DNA from: Pseudomonas svalbardensis
Lineage (GTDB): Bacteria; Pseudomonadota; Gammaproteobacteria; Pseudomonadales; Pseudomonadaceae
Direction: 5' to 3'
Assembly: GCF_030053115.1 (NCBI RefSeq)
Contig: NZ_CP125619.1
Location: forward strand, 1,489,001 to 1,553,000
Length of the DNA stretch: 64,000 bases
A program made the translations under genes and the position numbers. Positions 1 through 10,215 of the stretch are shown piece after piece. Position 1 is the stretch's first letter. Each line of letters opens with the position of its first letter. The notes under the pieces are model-generated. The model saw only the letters and a program-made list of their open reading frames with translations. It did not search any database and was not told where the DNA came from.

Positions 1-1705
1 GGTGGGTCTTCAACCGGTTCAGGTCCATGTAGGACAGCTTGTAGTCCTTCGGCAGCGAAACAATCGACACTACCGATGAGCAGTTCTTGAAGAAGTGCAG
101 GTCGTGCAAGGCGGCCGCGTCATACCCCGAGTTCTTGTACTGCTCCAGCGAGGCGCGATAGCGCTTGGATTCGATCGGCAACAGGCTGATGCCTTCGATT
201 GCCTGGGTCACTTTGTTGAAGTGCGGCAAGTCGATGGAGCGGAAGAACAGGTCGTCGATGTTCAGGCGCTGCGGTTCCTTCTCGAACACCTTGAACTTGT
301 CGCTGCTCGGCGGCGGGGTTTCCGGCACCACGGACTCGGCGTAGGCAATCGCTACGGGGCCGGCCAGACTCATGAACAGGTCGTTGGCGTCGAGGCGAAT
401 GGTTTCGCCAATGTCGATGCCAGCCCGACGGAAATAGTTCTGGTCGTAGTCGGTGGTGACCGCTTGCGCCGTCAGAATGTTGAAGATCTGCTGTGAGATG
501 TATTGGTTAGCGTGCTTTTCCATCGCATTGACGTCGATGTTCTGGATGTTGCCGTCATCGCTTTCTTCGGCGTAACGCATGATGTCGTTGGAGATCAGCA
601 TCATGGCGTTCCATGGGCGGATACGGCCCATGACACTGGCTTCGCTGCTGTCTTCGTTGGCGAAGTTGTAAGAGAAGTCCCACTCTTCCGACAGGTATTT
701 GCACAGCAGGCGACCGGCGTTGATGTGCAGCGCCTCGGACATTTCGCTGCGGTGATCGGAAATGTTCGGCAGCACGCAGATGCCGCTGGTGAAGATCGGC
801 TCGAAGACGAAAGCATGGCCGCTTTTGCTGTCGTGCTCGTCCATTGGCTTGGTGTCGAATGTCTTGTTCATGTACGAGTGTTGCTGGGCCAAGCCGAATT
901 CCGAAGCCATGCCCGAACCGGTACCACCACCGGCACTGAAGATCGAGAAATACAGGCGCGACTGGTTGGCCTTGATGCCGCAGCTGTCGATCAGGTACGA
1001 GTGGATCATCTTCCAGTCAGGGCTGGAGAAACGCTGGGTGTCCTTGTTCAGGATGATCTTGGCCAGGTATTGACCGAGGATCGGCGCGTTACCGGCGCCA
1101 CCGGCGTGGACTTCCGACAAGTCCATGATTTTCATTTTGCTGTAGTCGCGCAGGAACCCACTTTTTTCGCCCTTGCGCGAGAAGCGGATGCGACCGGCGA
1201 TGTCTTTGTCCAGGTCGCCAAGCATGACCAGTGGTTCAACCAGGAACACCGGTTTTGGGGCCTTGTTCGGACCCAGGCGCAGATTGTTGCGAATCCACTG
1301 TGCCGGGCTGTAGCCCTTTTCGGCGAAGCGCTTGTCCGGCGACAGGCGATCTTCGTTATTGAATTCGTTGAGGTAGAACTTGCGGGCGTTGTACACCAGT
1401 TCGGCGACGTCCAGTGCGATGTTCGAACCGCAGCGGCCCAGGCCGATCAAGCATACCGACGGGAATTCCTGATCGCTGTGCTGTTCACTGTCGCCTTCCA
1501 GATGCGGTGGGCGCGGGAACACCATATCGCGCAGGCCGTCGAGGTTGTCTAGGATACGGTCGGTGTTGGTTTCGGTGAAGTACAGGTATTGCTGAGTCGC
1601 CAACGGGCGCGATGGCGTCAATGGCTTCGACGGTGCGGGGCTGTTCGCCGCTGGGCTCAACGTCAGATCGGATATCGCAGCGGCCGGATTGTTTTTAGAA
1701 GTCAT
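1..1705 (-). CDS. Tubulin/FtsZ-superfamily-like protein, 3' end beyond window
   Basis: The reading frame is open from an ATG at 1705 to the window edge, giving at least 568 residues with no stop. Residues 88-95 read GLGRCGSN, resembling the first glycine-rich nucleotide loop of FtsZ. Residues 259-266 read GGGTGSGM, which matches the tubulin/FtsZ signature loop (GGGTG[TS]G) that contacts the GTP phosphates. About 85 poorly conserved residues precede the first loop, so the protein is longer than FtsZ (about 390) and phage PhuZ (about 315). No signal peptide or membrane segment is seen in the visible part. It is not the division gene ftsZ: there is no ftsA/ftsQ context and the flanks are unrelated. 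Known families that could hold it are the proteobacterial FtsZ-like proteins and the Pfam tubulin-like group. GTP binding is inferred from the motifs; the cellular role is unknown. Confidence 0.75.
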   Translation of the reverse strand, partial: MTSKNNPAAAISDLTLSPAANSPAPSKPLTPSRPLATQQYLYFTETNTDRILDNLDGLRDMVFPRPPHLEGDSEQHSDQEFPSVCLIGLGRCGSNIALDVAELVYNARKFYLNEFNNEDRLSPDKRFAEKGYSPAQWIRNNLRLGPNKAPKPVFLVEPLVMLGDLDKDIAGRIRFSRKGEKSGFLRDYSKMKIMDLSEVHAGGAGNAPILGQYLAKIILNKDTQRFSSPDWKMIHSYLIDSCGIKANQSRLYFSIFSAGGGTGSGMASEFGLAQQHSYMNKTFDTKPMDEHDSKSGHAFVFEPIFTSGICVLPNISDHRSEMSEALHINAGRLLCKYLSEEWDFSYNFANEDSSEASVMGRIRPWNAMMLISNDIMRYAEESDDGNIQNIDVNAMEKHANQYISQQIFNILTAQAVTTDYDQNYFRRAGIDIGETIRLDANDLFMSLAGPVAIAYAESVVPETPPPSSDKFKVFEKEPQRLNIDDLFFRSIDLPHFNKVTQAIEGISLLPIESKRYRASLEQYKNSGYDAAALHDLHFFKNCSSVVSIVSLPKDYKLSYMDLNRLKTH

Positions 1706-1902
1706 TGTGCGCCATGTACCTGGGCTGGTTGGTTGGGCGACAAGCTGTCGTCGAACCATCACGGATGGGATCTCGCGTCTTTTTTCAGCGCGTATTTGGC
1801 CCAAGCGTCAGGGCCTTGGCCTGCGCATCGCTCGGGGGAATCCTTTCCTAAGTCATGATGAATCGGCCAATATTCGGTGATCTTTAATCAAAAGGAGGCT
1901 AA

Positions 1903-2799
1903 ATGATGGCAACGTTACCTTTACTTGGGTTTGCCGGGATCGGCCTGATGGGTTTGCCGATGTGCCGGCGCCTGCTGGCGGCGGGTTATCCGCTGACCGT
2001 GTGGAACCGCAATCCGGCAAAGTGCGCGCCGCTGGTCGAGGCCGGTGCACGACAGGTCGCCACGCCGGCTGAGCTGTGCCAGCACGCCGACGTGGTGATG
2101 CTGTGCCTGGCGGACACATCGGTGGTTCGAGAGGTGGTGTTTGGCGCGGAAGGGATTGCGCAAGGTGCGAAAATCGGTCAATTGCTGGTGGATTTTTCCA
2201 GCCTGGAACCTACCGCGACGCGGGAAATGGCGACAGCGCTGGTCAGCCAAACCGGCATGAGCTGGCTGGATACACCAGTGTCCGGCGGAGTGGTCGGTGC
2301 CGAGGCCGGCAGCCTGGCGATCATGGTGGGCGGTGAAACGGCGGATCTTGAGCGCGTCAGGCCTGTGCTGTTGAGCCTCGGCCAGCGCGTGACCCACATG
2401 GGCGCCGTCGGAGCGGGGCAGGTGACCAAGGCCTGCAATCAGATGATCGTCGCCTGCAACGCGCTGGTCATCGCCGAAGTCGTGGCGTTGGCCGAGCGTT
2501 CCGGGGTGCAGGCCAGCCTGATCGCAGAGGCTCTGGCAGGCGGGTATGCCGATTCAAAGCCCTTGCAGATCCTGGGTCCGCAAATGGCCGACAGCCGTTT
2601 CGAACCGGTGAAATGGCATGTGCGTACGTTGCTCAAGGACCTCGATACCGCGGTGAAGTTTTCCCGTGAGCAAGGCTCGGCCACGCCGATCAGTGGACTG
2701 GCCGCACAGTTGATGCGCCTGCATGGGAGCCAGGGATTCCTGGAAAAAGATCCGTCGACGCTAGTGCAGTTGTACCGCGAGCCAGACTCAAAGGGCTGA
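1903..2799 (+). CDS. NAD(P)-dependent beta-hydroxyacid dehydrogenase (3-hydroxyisobutyrate dehydrogenase family)
   Basis: This 298-residue protein has the usual length and two-domain plan of the 3-hydroxyisobutyrate/tartronate-semialdehyde reductase family. The N-terminal Rossmann motif is GFAGIGLMGLPM (about residues 8-19). The substrate-binding motif DTPVSGGVVGAEAGSL lies near residue 125. The catalytic-lysine segment GAGQVTKACNQM lies near residue 170, with the invariant Lys present. The start is supported by AAGGAGG at 1890-1896, seven bases upstream. The substrate cannot be assigned from sequence. The gene stands alone, and its last 110 bp overlap the opposing c-di-GMP gene. Confidence 0.9.
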   Translation: MMATLPLLGFAGIGLMGLPMCRRLLAAGYPLTVWNRNPAKCAPLVEAGARQVATPAELCQHADVVMLCLADTSVVREVVFGAEGIAQGAKIGQLLVDFSSLEPTATREMATALVSQTGMSWLDTPVSGGVVGAEAGSLAIMVGGETADLERVRPVLLSLGQRVTHMGAVGAGQVTKACNQMIVACNALVIAEVVALAERSGVQASLIAEALAGGYADSKPLQILGPQMADSRFEPVKWHVRTLLKDLDTAVKFSREQGSATPISGLAAQLMRLHGSQGFLEKDPSTLVQLYREPDSKG

Positions 2800-4984
2800 C
2801 AGTGTGCGAGTGCTTGCGCTGGTTGATTTCGCTCAGCACGGGACGCAATTCCACCAGCGGTACCGGACGACTGAGCAAGTAGCCCTGCACGAAGTCGCAG
2901 CCGTTACGCTCCAGAAACTCGTATTGCTCAAGGGTTTCGACGCCTTCGGTCACCACCTGCAAATGCAGTGTGTGGGCCATGACGATGATCGCTTGAACGA
3001 TTTCCATGTCTTGGGTGGCCTTGGGAATGTCCTGGATGAACGAGCGGTCGATCTTCAGCGTGTTGAGTGGCAGCCGTTTGAGATAGGCCAGTGATGAGTA
3101 ACCGGTGCCGAAGTCGTCAATCGACAGCGAAACGCCGAGGGCGCGAATCTGGCGCAGCAACACCGCCGTGTTGGCGATGTTGCCCATCAACGCGTTCTCG
3201 GTTACTTCCAGTTCCAGCCGCTGCGGCGCCACCCCGGCGCGCCGCAGTGCGTGTTCGATTTCATCGGCCAATTCTTCGCGCGCCAGGTTCAGGGGCGAGC
3301 AGTTCACGGCGATGTGGAGTTCTTCGCAACCCTGACGCGACAACTCGCCCAGATCCTCACAGGCTTTGCGCAGGACCCAGTGGTCCAGTTCGGCGATCAG
3401 GCCGTTGGCTTCGGCGATGGCAATGAAGCGATCCGGTGCCAGCAGTCCGTGAACCGGATGTTGCCAGCGGATCAGCGCTTCAAGCTTGCTGACTTGGCCG
3501 GTTTTCAGGTCGTAGATCGGTTGGTAATAGAGCATCAGCCCGGTGTTTTCGCGCAGGGCGTGGCGCAGTTCTTCTTCGAGTTGCAGTTCCAGCGTTGCGC
3601 GGGTTTTCAGGTCTTCGCTGAAGAAATTCAGGCCATTGCGCCCGGTGTCCTTGGACTGATACAGCGCCAGGTCAGCGTTTTTCAGCAACTCTTCACAGGT
3701 CTTGCCATCTTGCGGAAACAAGCTGATGCCGATACTGGTGGTCATGACCATGCGCCGCCCGGACAGCTCGATGGGCTCCTGCATTTTCAGCATGATGCGT
3801 TGGGCCATGTGCCGCGCTTCTTCACGATCGTGCAGGCCGATGAGGATGCAGAATTCGTCACCGCCGAAACGCGCCACGACGTCTTCGTGGCTGCGCACTG
3901 AACCCTTGATGTGGCTGGCCAGGACTTTGAGCAATTCGTCGCCGGCATCATGGCCGAGGCTGTCGTTGATCCGCTTGAAATGGTCGATGTCCAGGAACAA
4001 CACCGCCAGCATGCCGCCTTCGTTGGTTTTCTCGATGAGTTTCTCGGCAAAAATCTGGTTGAAGCCACGACGGTTGATCAGGTTGGTCAGGGCGTCGTAG
4101 TGCGCCACCTGTTGTAACGACATCCTCGCCTGGTCCAGTTGACTGAGCAGGGCGTTGACCCGTTGCAGGTCGCGCTCCTTGTTTTGCAGCTTCTTGTCCG
4201 CCAGCGCCGCGCTGATGCTGCTGCCGATGATCAGCAGCGTCATGATCGCCACCGTCAGACCCAGTTGCAGATGATTGTTTACGCCGGGCAGCGGCTGGAG
4301 GCTGTCGGCGGGCAGCACCAGATTGAAGGCGGCCATGCCGGTGAAGTGCATGCTGATGATGCCTGCCCCGAGCACCAGACTGGCGCTGTATTTGAGCAGT
4401 TGATGGAACAGACCGGTGCCGTCGCGCAGATGACTTGATATCAGCAGGGCTGCAAGGCTGGCACCGATGGCGATCACAATGGAGAGGGCGAATAGCGTAG
4501 GTTGGTAATAGGCCACCGCACTCGAACGCATGGCGGTCATGCCCACGTAATGCATGGTGGCGATGCCCAGGCCGATGCAGATCGAAGCCTGGAGGTATTG
4601 CCAAAAACTCAGGCGGGGATGGCTGAGAGTATGCATGGCCAACCACGAGGCGAGCAGGGCGATCAACAGAGAAAGGAGAGTGATGGGTAATTCATATTGA
4701 ATGTCGATCGGAGCCTGAAACGCTAGCATGCCAATGAAGTGCATGGCCCAGATCCCGCCCGCCAGGCAACTGGCGCCGACCCAGCGCCAGAGCCGCTGCG
4801 AGGCGGGTTTTTCCATGTGACAGACCCGTTCGGCCATGTCCAATGTGGCAAAGCTGCCGACACAGGCGACCAAATACGCCAGCAGTACCAGAAAAGGGTC
4901 ATGTGTGCAGTTGAGTATTACCTGGCCGTTCGCCGTCAGCTCAGTAATGAAATGCAAACCAAGCCACTCCATAGCATGCCCCAT
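2690..4984 (-). CDS. Membrane MHYT-GGDEF-EAL cyclic-di-GMP protein
   Basis: Starting at the ATG at 4984 the protein has 764 residues. The N-terminal half is an MHYT integral-membrane sensor with motifs MHFI (about 81), MHYV (144) and MHFT (212). A coiled linker follows, then a diguanylate cyclase domain with an intact GGDEF (374-378) and an EAL domain with EAL (502-504), DDFGTGYSSL and EGVET. Both catalytic signatures look intact, so it could make and degrade c-di-GMP. The inhibitory I-site is degenerate (SHED rather than RxxD just before GGDEF). The domain order is that of P. aeruginosa MucR, but orthology is not shown. The start is uncertain: ATGs at 5134, 4990, 4984 and 4972 are in frame, and 4984 has AGGA just upstream. 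The C-terminal tail after the EAL domain runs 110 bp into the opposing dehydrogenase gene. Confidence 0.88.
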   Translation of the reverse strand: MGHAMEWLGLHFITELTANGQVILNCTHDPFLVLLAYLVACVGSFATLDMAERVCHMEKPASQRLWRWVGASCLAGGIWAMHFIGMLAFQAPIDIQYELPITLLSLLIALLASWLAMHTLSHPRLSFWQYLQASICIGLGIATMHYVGMTAMRSSAVAYYQPTLFALSIVIAIGASLAALLISSHLRDGTGLFHQLLKYSASLVLGAGIISMHFTGMAAFNLVLPADSLQPLPGVNNHLQLGLTVAIMTLLIIGSSISAALADKKLQNKERDLQRVNALLSQLDQARMSLQQVAHYDALTNLINRRGFNQIFAEKLIEKTNEGGMLAVLFLDIDHFKRINDSLGHDAGDELLKVLASHIKGSVRSHEDVVARFGGDEFCILIGLHDREEARHMAQRIMLKMQEPIELSGRRMVMTTSIGISLFPQDGKTCEELLKNADLALYQSKDTGRNGLNFFSEDLKTRATLELQLEEELRHALRENTGLMLYYQPIYDLKTGQVSKLEALIRWQHPVHGLLAPDRFIAIAEANGLIAELDHWVLRKACEDLGELSRQGCEELHIAVNCSPLNLAREELADEIEHALRRAGVAPQRLELEVTENALMGNIANTAVLLRQIRALGVSLSIDDFGTGYSSLAYLKRLPLNTLKIDRSFIQDIPKATQDMEIVQAIIVMAHTLHLQVVTEGVETLEQYEFLERNGCDFVQGYLLSRPVPLVELRPVLSEINQRKHSHTVSPLSLARGTTALASTDLFPGIPGSHAGASTVRPVH

Positions 4985-5260
4985 TGTCATCCTGGCTGGC
5001 GCCATGAACGCTGGCGAATGCTTTGGAGTATAGAAGGCATGTTTAGAGTGCAAACGATAGTGGCAAATTGGCCCTAACCATTTTGGAATGAGCGTTAGAG
5101 CGTCTGGAAATAAATGTTGTATCAGCTGCGACATCTTCCATGGGCGGATATCAGCTTTACAAATAATGACAGACAGCTCTGGCTGGCCTGACTAGATTGC
5201 AGGTTCCGGGCTCGGTTGCGCTGGCAGTGAAGCCCCAATAACAATAAAAGAGACGGACCC

Positions 5261-6610
5261 ATGCAGAACTCGACCCAAGCGGCGAATGCCTGGCGCATTC
5301 TGTTCCTGCTGTTCCTGGCCAACCTGTTCAACTTCTTCGACCGCACCATTCCGGCCATCATCATCGAACCGATCCGCATGGAATGGCACCTCAGCGACTT
5401 TCAGCTGGGGATCATCGGTACCGCATTCACCCTCGTTTATGCCATTGCCGGCCTGCCTCTGGGACGGATGGCCGATACCGGTTCGCGCAGTAAATTGATG
5501 GGCTGGGGCCTGGCGGCGTGGAGCGGGCTGACAGCGGTCAACGGACTGGTGGGGAGTTTCTGGGCTTTCCTGATCGTGCGCATGGGTATCGGCATCGGTG
5601 AAGCCAGTTACGCACCGGCCGCCAACTCGCTGATCGGCGATCTGTTCCCGGCCCACCGTCGGGCACGGGCGATGGGCATTTTCATGCTCGGTCTGCCGCT
5701 GGGGTTGCTGCTGGCGTTCTTCACCATCGGCTGGATGGTCAAGGCCTTCGACAGCTGGCGCGCGCCGTTCTTTATCGCGGCAGTGCCGGGGCTGATCCTT
5801 GCGGTCTTCATGTTCTTCATCAAGGAACCGAAACGCGGCGCCGCAGAGAGTGTGCAAGTCTCGCAGGAGCGCGTCGACCGGCCAATCCGTCGGGTGCTGG
5901 CGGTGCCGACTTTCCTGTGGCTGGTGATGGCGGGGCTGTGCTTCAACTTCGCTACGTATGCCTGCAACTCGTTTCTGGTACCGATGCTGCAGCGCTATTT
6001 CCTGATGCCGTTGCAGGAAGCGGCGGTGGCGACCGGGGTGATCGTCGGCGTGACCGGGTTGTTTGGCCTGACACTGGGCGGTTGGGTGGCGGACAAGATT
6101 CACCAGCGGGTGGCCAGTGGTCGGCTGTTGTTTGCGGCATTCAGCTTGATCATCTCGACGGTGTGCACGGCTTGGGCGCTGCATTCCGGGCGGATCGAGA
6201 TCGGCGTGTTTGTGGCGGTGTTCAGTGTGGGCTGGTTGTTTGCCTACAACTTCTACACCTGCGTTTACACCGCCATTCAGGACGTAGTCGAGCCGCGCTT
6301 GCGGGCTACGGCCATGGCGCTGTTCTTTGCCGGGTTATATTTGCTGGGTGGCGGTCTGGGTCCAGTAGTGGTGGGCGCCTTGTCCGACCACTTCGCGCAT
6401 ACGGCGATGCTCTCGGCGGGTGCTGAACAGATGACTGAGGCGTTCAAGGCTGTCGGCTTGCATGACGCGATGTACCTGATCCCGGTGGCGCTGTTTTTCA
6501 CCATGGTATTTCTGTTCCTGGCTTCTCGGTGTTTTGTGCGCGATGCCAAGCGGATGAAGGAAGGGTTGGTGGCGGTGGTTGAGCCAGGGGTTTCTGTAGC
6601 GACTGCGTGA
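5261..6610 (+). CDS. MFS transporter (Spinster-like)
   Basis: The 449-residue protein has about 12 hydrophobic segments. The loop after TM2 (GRMADTGSRSK, about residue 70) is the MFS motif A, and FFDRTIPAII in TM1 resembles Spinster-type carriers. The segment GIGIGEASYAPAANSLI in TM4-5 is typical of that subgroup. The substrate is unknown. The gene is monocistronic. It is convergent with rapA, from which it is separated by a bidirectional hairpin terminator. The only ribosome-site candidate is a purine-rich AAAGAGACGG about 5 bases before the ATG. Confidence 0.88.
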   Translation: MQNSTQAANAWRILFLLFLANLFNFFDRTIPAIIIEPIRMEWHLSDFQLGIIGTAFTLVYAIAGLPLGRMADTGSRSKLMGWGLAAWSGLTAVNGLVGSFWAFLIVRMGIGIGEASYAPAANSLIGDLFPAHRRARAMGIFMLGLPLGLLLAFFTIGWMVKAFDSWRAPFFIAAVPGLILAVFMFFIKEPKRGAAESVQVSQERVDRPIRRVLAVPTFLWLVMAGLCFNFATYACNSFLVPMLQRYFLMPLQEAAVATGVIVGVTGLFGLTLGGWVADKIHQRVASGRLLFAAFSLIISTVCTAWALHSGRIEIGVFVAVFSVGWLFAYNFYTCVYTAIQDVVEPRLRATAMALFFAGLYLLGGGLGPVVVGALSDHFAHTAMLSAGAEQMTEAFKAVGLHDAMYLIPVALFFTMVFLFLASRCFVRDAKRMKEGLVAVVEPGVSVATA

Positions 6611-6652
6611 TCGCCAAGGGGTCATCAGCAACACCTCAACATTCCAGCAGAC

Positions 6653-6690
6653 AAAAAAAGGCCCGCATCGCTGCGGGCCTTCTTTGTTTT
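6653..6690. terminator. Bidirectional rho-independent terminator
   Basis: A perfect 10-bp stem (AAGGCCCGCA at 6658-6667 with TGCGGGCCTT at 6672-6681) closes a TCGC loop. It is preceded by an A-run and followed by a T-rich run, so it can end both the MFS transcript (plus) and rapA (minus). Confidence 0.9.
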
Positions 6691-6708
6691 AGCGGTAGGG
6701 GAGGGAGC

Positions 6709-9555
6709 TTATCCCGCCACCAACACCCGAATCGCTTCCAGTCGCAGCGCAGCCTTGTCGAGCATGGCCAGGCCTTGCTCGCGTTGCTTGCGCAGGGCAA
6801 CCAGTTCGCTGTCGCGCACGGTCGGGTTGACCGCTTGCAACGCGGTCAGGCGCGCCAGTTCTTCGTCGGTGTCGGCGGCCAGACGACGCTGCGCCTCAGC
6901 CACGCGCTCGGCGTGACGAGGGAAGATTTTCTCTTCACCGGCGTTGATCCGTGGCGTCAGCTGATCGCGCTGGGCCTGGATGAACTTGTTGGCGCTGGCA
7001 CGCGGCACGCTTTCCAGCTGATCGTTAAGGGTTTCGAACGAGACACGGGCCGACAGGTCGTTGCCATTGGCATCGAGCAGGCAGCGCAGGGCGGCCGGTG
7101 GCAGGTAACGGCCCAGTTGCAGCGAGCGCGGGGCAACCACTTCGCTGACGTAGAGCAGTTCGAGCAACACGGTGCCAGGTTTCAACGCCTTGTTCTTGAT
7201 CAGCGCCACGGCGGTGTTGCCCATGGAACCGGACAAGACCAGGTCCATGCCGCCTTGCACCATCGGGTGTTCCCAGGTAATGAACTGCATGTCTTCGCGA
7301 GACAGCGCCTGGTTGCGGTCGTAAGTGATGGTCACGCCTTCGTCGTCGCCCAGAGGGAAGCTGGCGTCGAGCATTTTTTCGCTCGGTTTGAGGATCAGCG
7401 CGTTTTCCGAATGGTCTTCGCTGTCGATGCCGAAGGCGTCGAACAGGGTTTCCATGTAGATCGGCAGGGCGAACTGGTCGTCTTGCTCAAGGATGTCCTC
7501 GACCAGTGCATCACCTTCGCCAGCGCCGCCGGAGTTGAGCTCCAGCAAGCGGTCACGGCCGGTGTGCAGCTCGGCTTCCAGACGCTCGCGCTCGGCGCGG
7601 GCTTCGTCGATCAGCGCTTGCCACTCGCCGTCATCGGCGTTTTCCAGCAGCGGCAGCAGGCGCGGGCCGAACTGATGCTGCAGGGCATTGCCGGTCGGGC
7701 AGGTGTTGAGGAACGCATTCAGCGCTTCGTGGTACCACTGGAACAGGCGCTCTTGCGGGCTGGTTTCCAGGTACGGCACATGCAGTTCGATGATGTGCTT
7801 CTGGCCGATCCGGTCCAGACGGCCGATACGCTGCTCCAGCAGGTCCGGGTGCGACGGCAGATCGAACAGCACCAAGTGGTGCGAGAACTGGAAGTTACGA
7901 CCTTCACTGCCGATTTCCGAGCAGATCAGCACTTGCGCGCCAAATTCTTCGTCGGCGAAGTAGGCAGCGGCGCGATCACGCTCGAGGATGTTCATGCCTT
8001 CGTGGAAGACCGTGGCCGGGATGCCGGAACGCACGCGCAGGGCGTCTTCCAGGTCCATGGCGGTTTCGGCGTGGGCGCAGATCACCAGCACTTTGGTGCG
8101 CTTGAGCATCTTCAGCTGATCGATCAGCCACTCGACGCGCGGGTCGAATTTCCACCAGCGTTCTTCTTCGTTGGCATCCGGCTGGGCCTGGAAGCTGACT
8201 TCCGGGTACAGCTCGGCGTGATCGCCCAATGGCAGTTCGAGGTATTCGTCGGGGCACGGCAGCGGGTACGGGTGCAGTTTGCGTTCCGGAAAACCCTGCA
8301 CGGCGGCGCGGGTGTTACGGAACAGCACGCGGCCGGTGCCGTGGCGGTCGAGCAGTTCGCGGACCAGACGGGCGCTGGCCTCGATGTCGCCATCGTTAAC
8401 CGCCGCCAGCAAGGCTTCGCCTTCGTTGCCGAGGAAACCGTGAATGGTCTCGTGCGCTTCAGGCGACAGGCGTCCCTTGTCCAGCAGCTCCTGAACGGCT
8501 TCGGCCACCGGGCGATAGTTTTCGCTCTCGGCACGGAAAGCGTGCAGGTCGTGGAAACGGTTCGGGTCGAGCAGGCGCAGACGCGCAAAGTGGCTGTCCT
8601 GACCCAGTTGTTCCGGGGTCGCAGTCAGCAGCAAAACGCCGGGAATGACTTCGGCCAGTTGCTCAACCAGCGAATACTCCGGGCTGGCCTTTTCTTCGTG
8701 CCACACCAGGTGGTGGGCTTCGTCGACCACCATCAGGTCCCAACCGGCGGCGAACAGTGCGTCCTGGGCCTTCTCGTCTTCCACCAGCCACTCGAGTGCA
8801 ACCAGTGCGAGCTGGGTGTCTTCGAACGGGTTGGCGGCATCGCTTTCGATGAAGCGTTCTTCGTCGAACAGCGCGACTTGCAGGTTGAAGCGGCGGCGCA
8901 TCTCGACCAGCCACTGGTGCTGCAGGTTCTCCGGAACCAGGATCAGCACGCGGTTGGCGCGGCCCGAGAGCAGTTGGCGATGGATCACCAGACCGGCTTC
9001 GATGGTTTTACCCAGACCCACTTCGTCTGCCAGCAAAACCCGCGGTGCAATGCGGTCGGCGACTTCACGGGCGATGTGCAGCTGGTGCGCGATCGGTTGA
9101 GCACGCACGCCACCGAGGCCCCAAAGCGCGGACTGCAACTGGCGGCTGGTGTGTTCCAGGGTGTTGTATCGCAGGGAGAACCAGGCCAGCGGGTCGATCT
9201 GCCCGGCGAACAAACGATCGCTGGCCAGACGGAACTGAATGAAGTTCGACAGTTGGGTTTCCGGCAGGGTAACCACTTCGTTCTGCCCGTTGAGGCCGTG
9301 GTAAACCAGCAGGCCGTCGACGTCGTCGACTTCTTGTACGGTCAGTTTCCAGCCTTCGAAGTGAGTGATCGAGTCACCCGGCGAAAACCGCACGCGGGTG
9401 AGGGGCGCATTCCGTAGCGCGTACTGGCGAGTCTCGCCAGTGGCCGGGTAGAGCACGGTCAACAAGCGGCCGTCCTGTGCCAGAACGGTGCCTAAACCCA
9501 GCTCGGCTTCGCTGTCACTGATCCAGCGTTGCCCCGGTTGATACTGCTGCGCCAT
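6709..9555 (-). CDS. rapA: RNA polymerase-associated ATPase RapA (HepA)
   Basis: The protein has 948 residues; E. coli RapA has 968. RapA is a Swi2/Snf2-type ATPase that binds RNA polymerase and promotes its recycling after transcription. The N-terminal Tudor-like region begins with [17 protein letters not shown]. Walker A is DEVGLGKT (177-184), the DEAH box is at 278-281, and LLLTATP follows as motif III. The helicase C-terminal lobe contains [11 protein letters not shown] and [11 protein letters not shown]. The start ATG at 9555 fits the family N-terminus ([11 protein letters not shown]). The gene is monocistronic and convergent with the MFS gene. Confidence 0.97.
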   Translation of the reverse strand: MAQQYQPGQRWISDSEAELGLGTVLAQDGRLLTVLYPATGETRQYALRNAPLTRVRFSPGDSITHFEGWKLTVQEVDDVDGLLVYHGLNGQNEVVTLPETQLSNFIQFRLASDRLFAGQIDPLAWFSLRYNTLEHTSRQLQSALWGLGGVRAQPIAHQLHIAREVADRIAPRVLLADEVGLGKTIEAGLVIHRQLLSGRANRVLILVPENLQHQWLVEMRRRFNLQVALFDEERFIESDAANPFEDTQLALVALEWLVEDEKAQDALFAAGWDLMVVDEAHHLVWHEEKASPEYSLVEQLAEVIPGVLLLTATPEQLGQDSHFARLRLLDPNRFHDLHAFRAESENYRPVAEAVQELLDKGRLSPEAHETIHGFLGNEGEALLAAVNDGDIEASARLVRELLDRHGTGRVLFRNTRAAVQGFPERKLHPYPLPCPDEYLELPLGDHAELYPEVSFQAQPDANEEERWWKFDPRVEWLIDQLKMLKRTKVLVICAHAETAMDLEDALRVRSGIPATVFHEGMNILERDRAAAYFADEEFGAQVLICSEIGSEGRNFQFSHHLVLFDLPSHPDLLEQRIGRLDRIGQKHIIELHVPYLETSPQERLFQWYHEALNAFLNTCPTGNALQHQFGPRLLPLLENADDGEWQALIDEARAERERLEAELHTGRDRLLELNSGGAGEGDALVEDILEQDDQFALPIYMETLFDAFGIDSEDHSENALILKPSEKMLDASFPLGDDEGVTITYDRNQALSREDMQFITWEHPMVQGGMDLVLSGSMGNTAVALIKNKALKPGTVLLELLYVSEVVAPRSLQLGRYLPPAALRCLLDANGNDLSARVSFETLNDQLESVPRASANKFIQAQRDQLTPRINAGEEKIFPRHAERVAEAQRRLAADTDEELARLTALQAVNPTVRDSELVALRKQREQGLAMLDKAALRLEAIRVLVAG

Positions 9556-9773
9556 GCTGCCTGACTCCCACCTTGAAAAAGCGGGCTATCTTAACGGAAC
9601 GAGGGCTTCAGGGCCAAAGGACTCTCATAAAAACTCGAAGTCTTACGTTAGTCCAATGATGCAGCGCTTGCAGGTCGGGGCACCTATTCGTGCCAAACGG
9701 GTCATAGTTTGCGACCGATGGCTCAAGTCGCCATCCCCGCAGCCGACAGCCTGCTGACAGGAGACTAATAATT

Positions 9774-10115
9774 ATGCTGCCACCGATGCTCCCCTTGAGT
9801 GCCGTGCCAATCACCTCACAGCAGGATCCGATTCGCCAGCGGCCGGATATTCCCCCCGTGGTGCCGGTGCAGGAAAGCTCCAACGAAAGCACCATCGACC
9901 TGCAACAGCGCGATCCGGAAGAGGCGGCGTTTCAGCTGCGCGAGGAACAGCGCCGCAAGCAGGATCAGGAAAGGCGCCGCCGTGAAGCCGATGAAGATCC
10001 CGACGAGCACCTGGCGATTCCCGGTGACGAGCTCAACGCTGACAATACCGTGCCAGTGGCGCCATTGATGGAAGATCAGCCGCGGCAGGGTTTGTGGGTC
10101 GATATCCAGATTTGA
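9774..10115 (+). CDS. Conserved hypothetical protein, charged and proline-rich
   Basis: This 113-residue protein is not recognised beyond resembling small conserved Pseudomonas proteins. It has a proline-rich N-terminal third and a strongly charged middle rich in Arg, Glu and Gln (about residues 45-75) that probably forms a helix or coiled coil. The C-terminus is acidic. There is no signal peptide or membrane segment. The start at 9774 is supported by AGGAG about 10 bases upstream. It lies divergently from rapA. Confidence 0.75.
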   Translation: MLPPMLPLSAVPITSQQDPIRQRPDIPPVVPVQESSNESTIDLQQRDPEEAAFQLREEQRRKQDQERRRREADEDPDEHLAIPGDELNADNTVPVAPLMEDQPRQGLWVDIQI

Positions 10116-10215
10116 GGTCACGACTGGTCAGCGCTGCCATCAGACCGCATTATTGGCACATCCTTGCCTGCAGATACGGCAACTGAATTTCATTCCAAGC
10201 GATGCACTGATCACC

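Noticed and set aside
503..1552. Plus-strand frame of 349 residues opposite the tubulin-like gene
   Set aside because: Its product has no recognisable motif, while the minus strand carries two nucleotide-loop motifs; it is a shadow caused by high GC at codon position 3.
6607..9417. Plus-strand frame of 936 residues opposite rapA
   Set aside because: RapA motifs on the minus strand are complete; the antisense frame is low-complexity (Q, V, H, R rich) and has no ribosome site.
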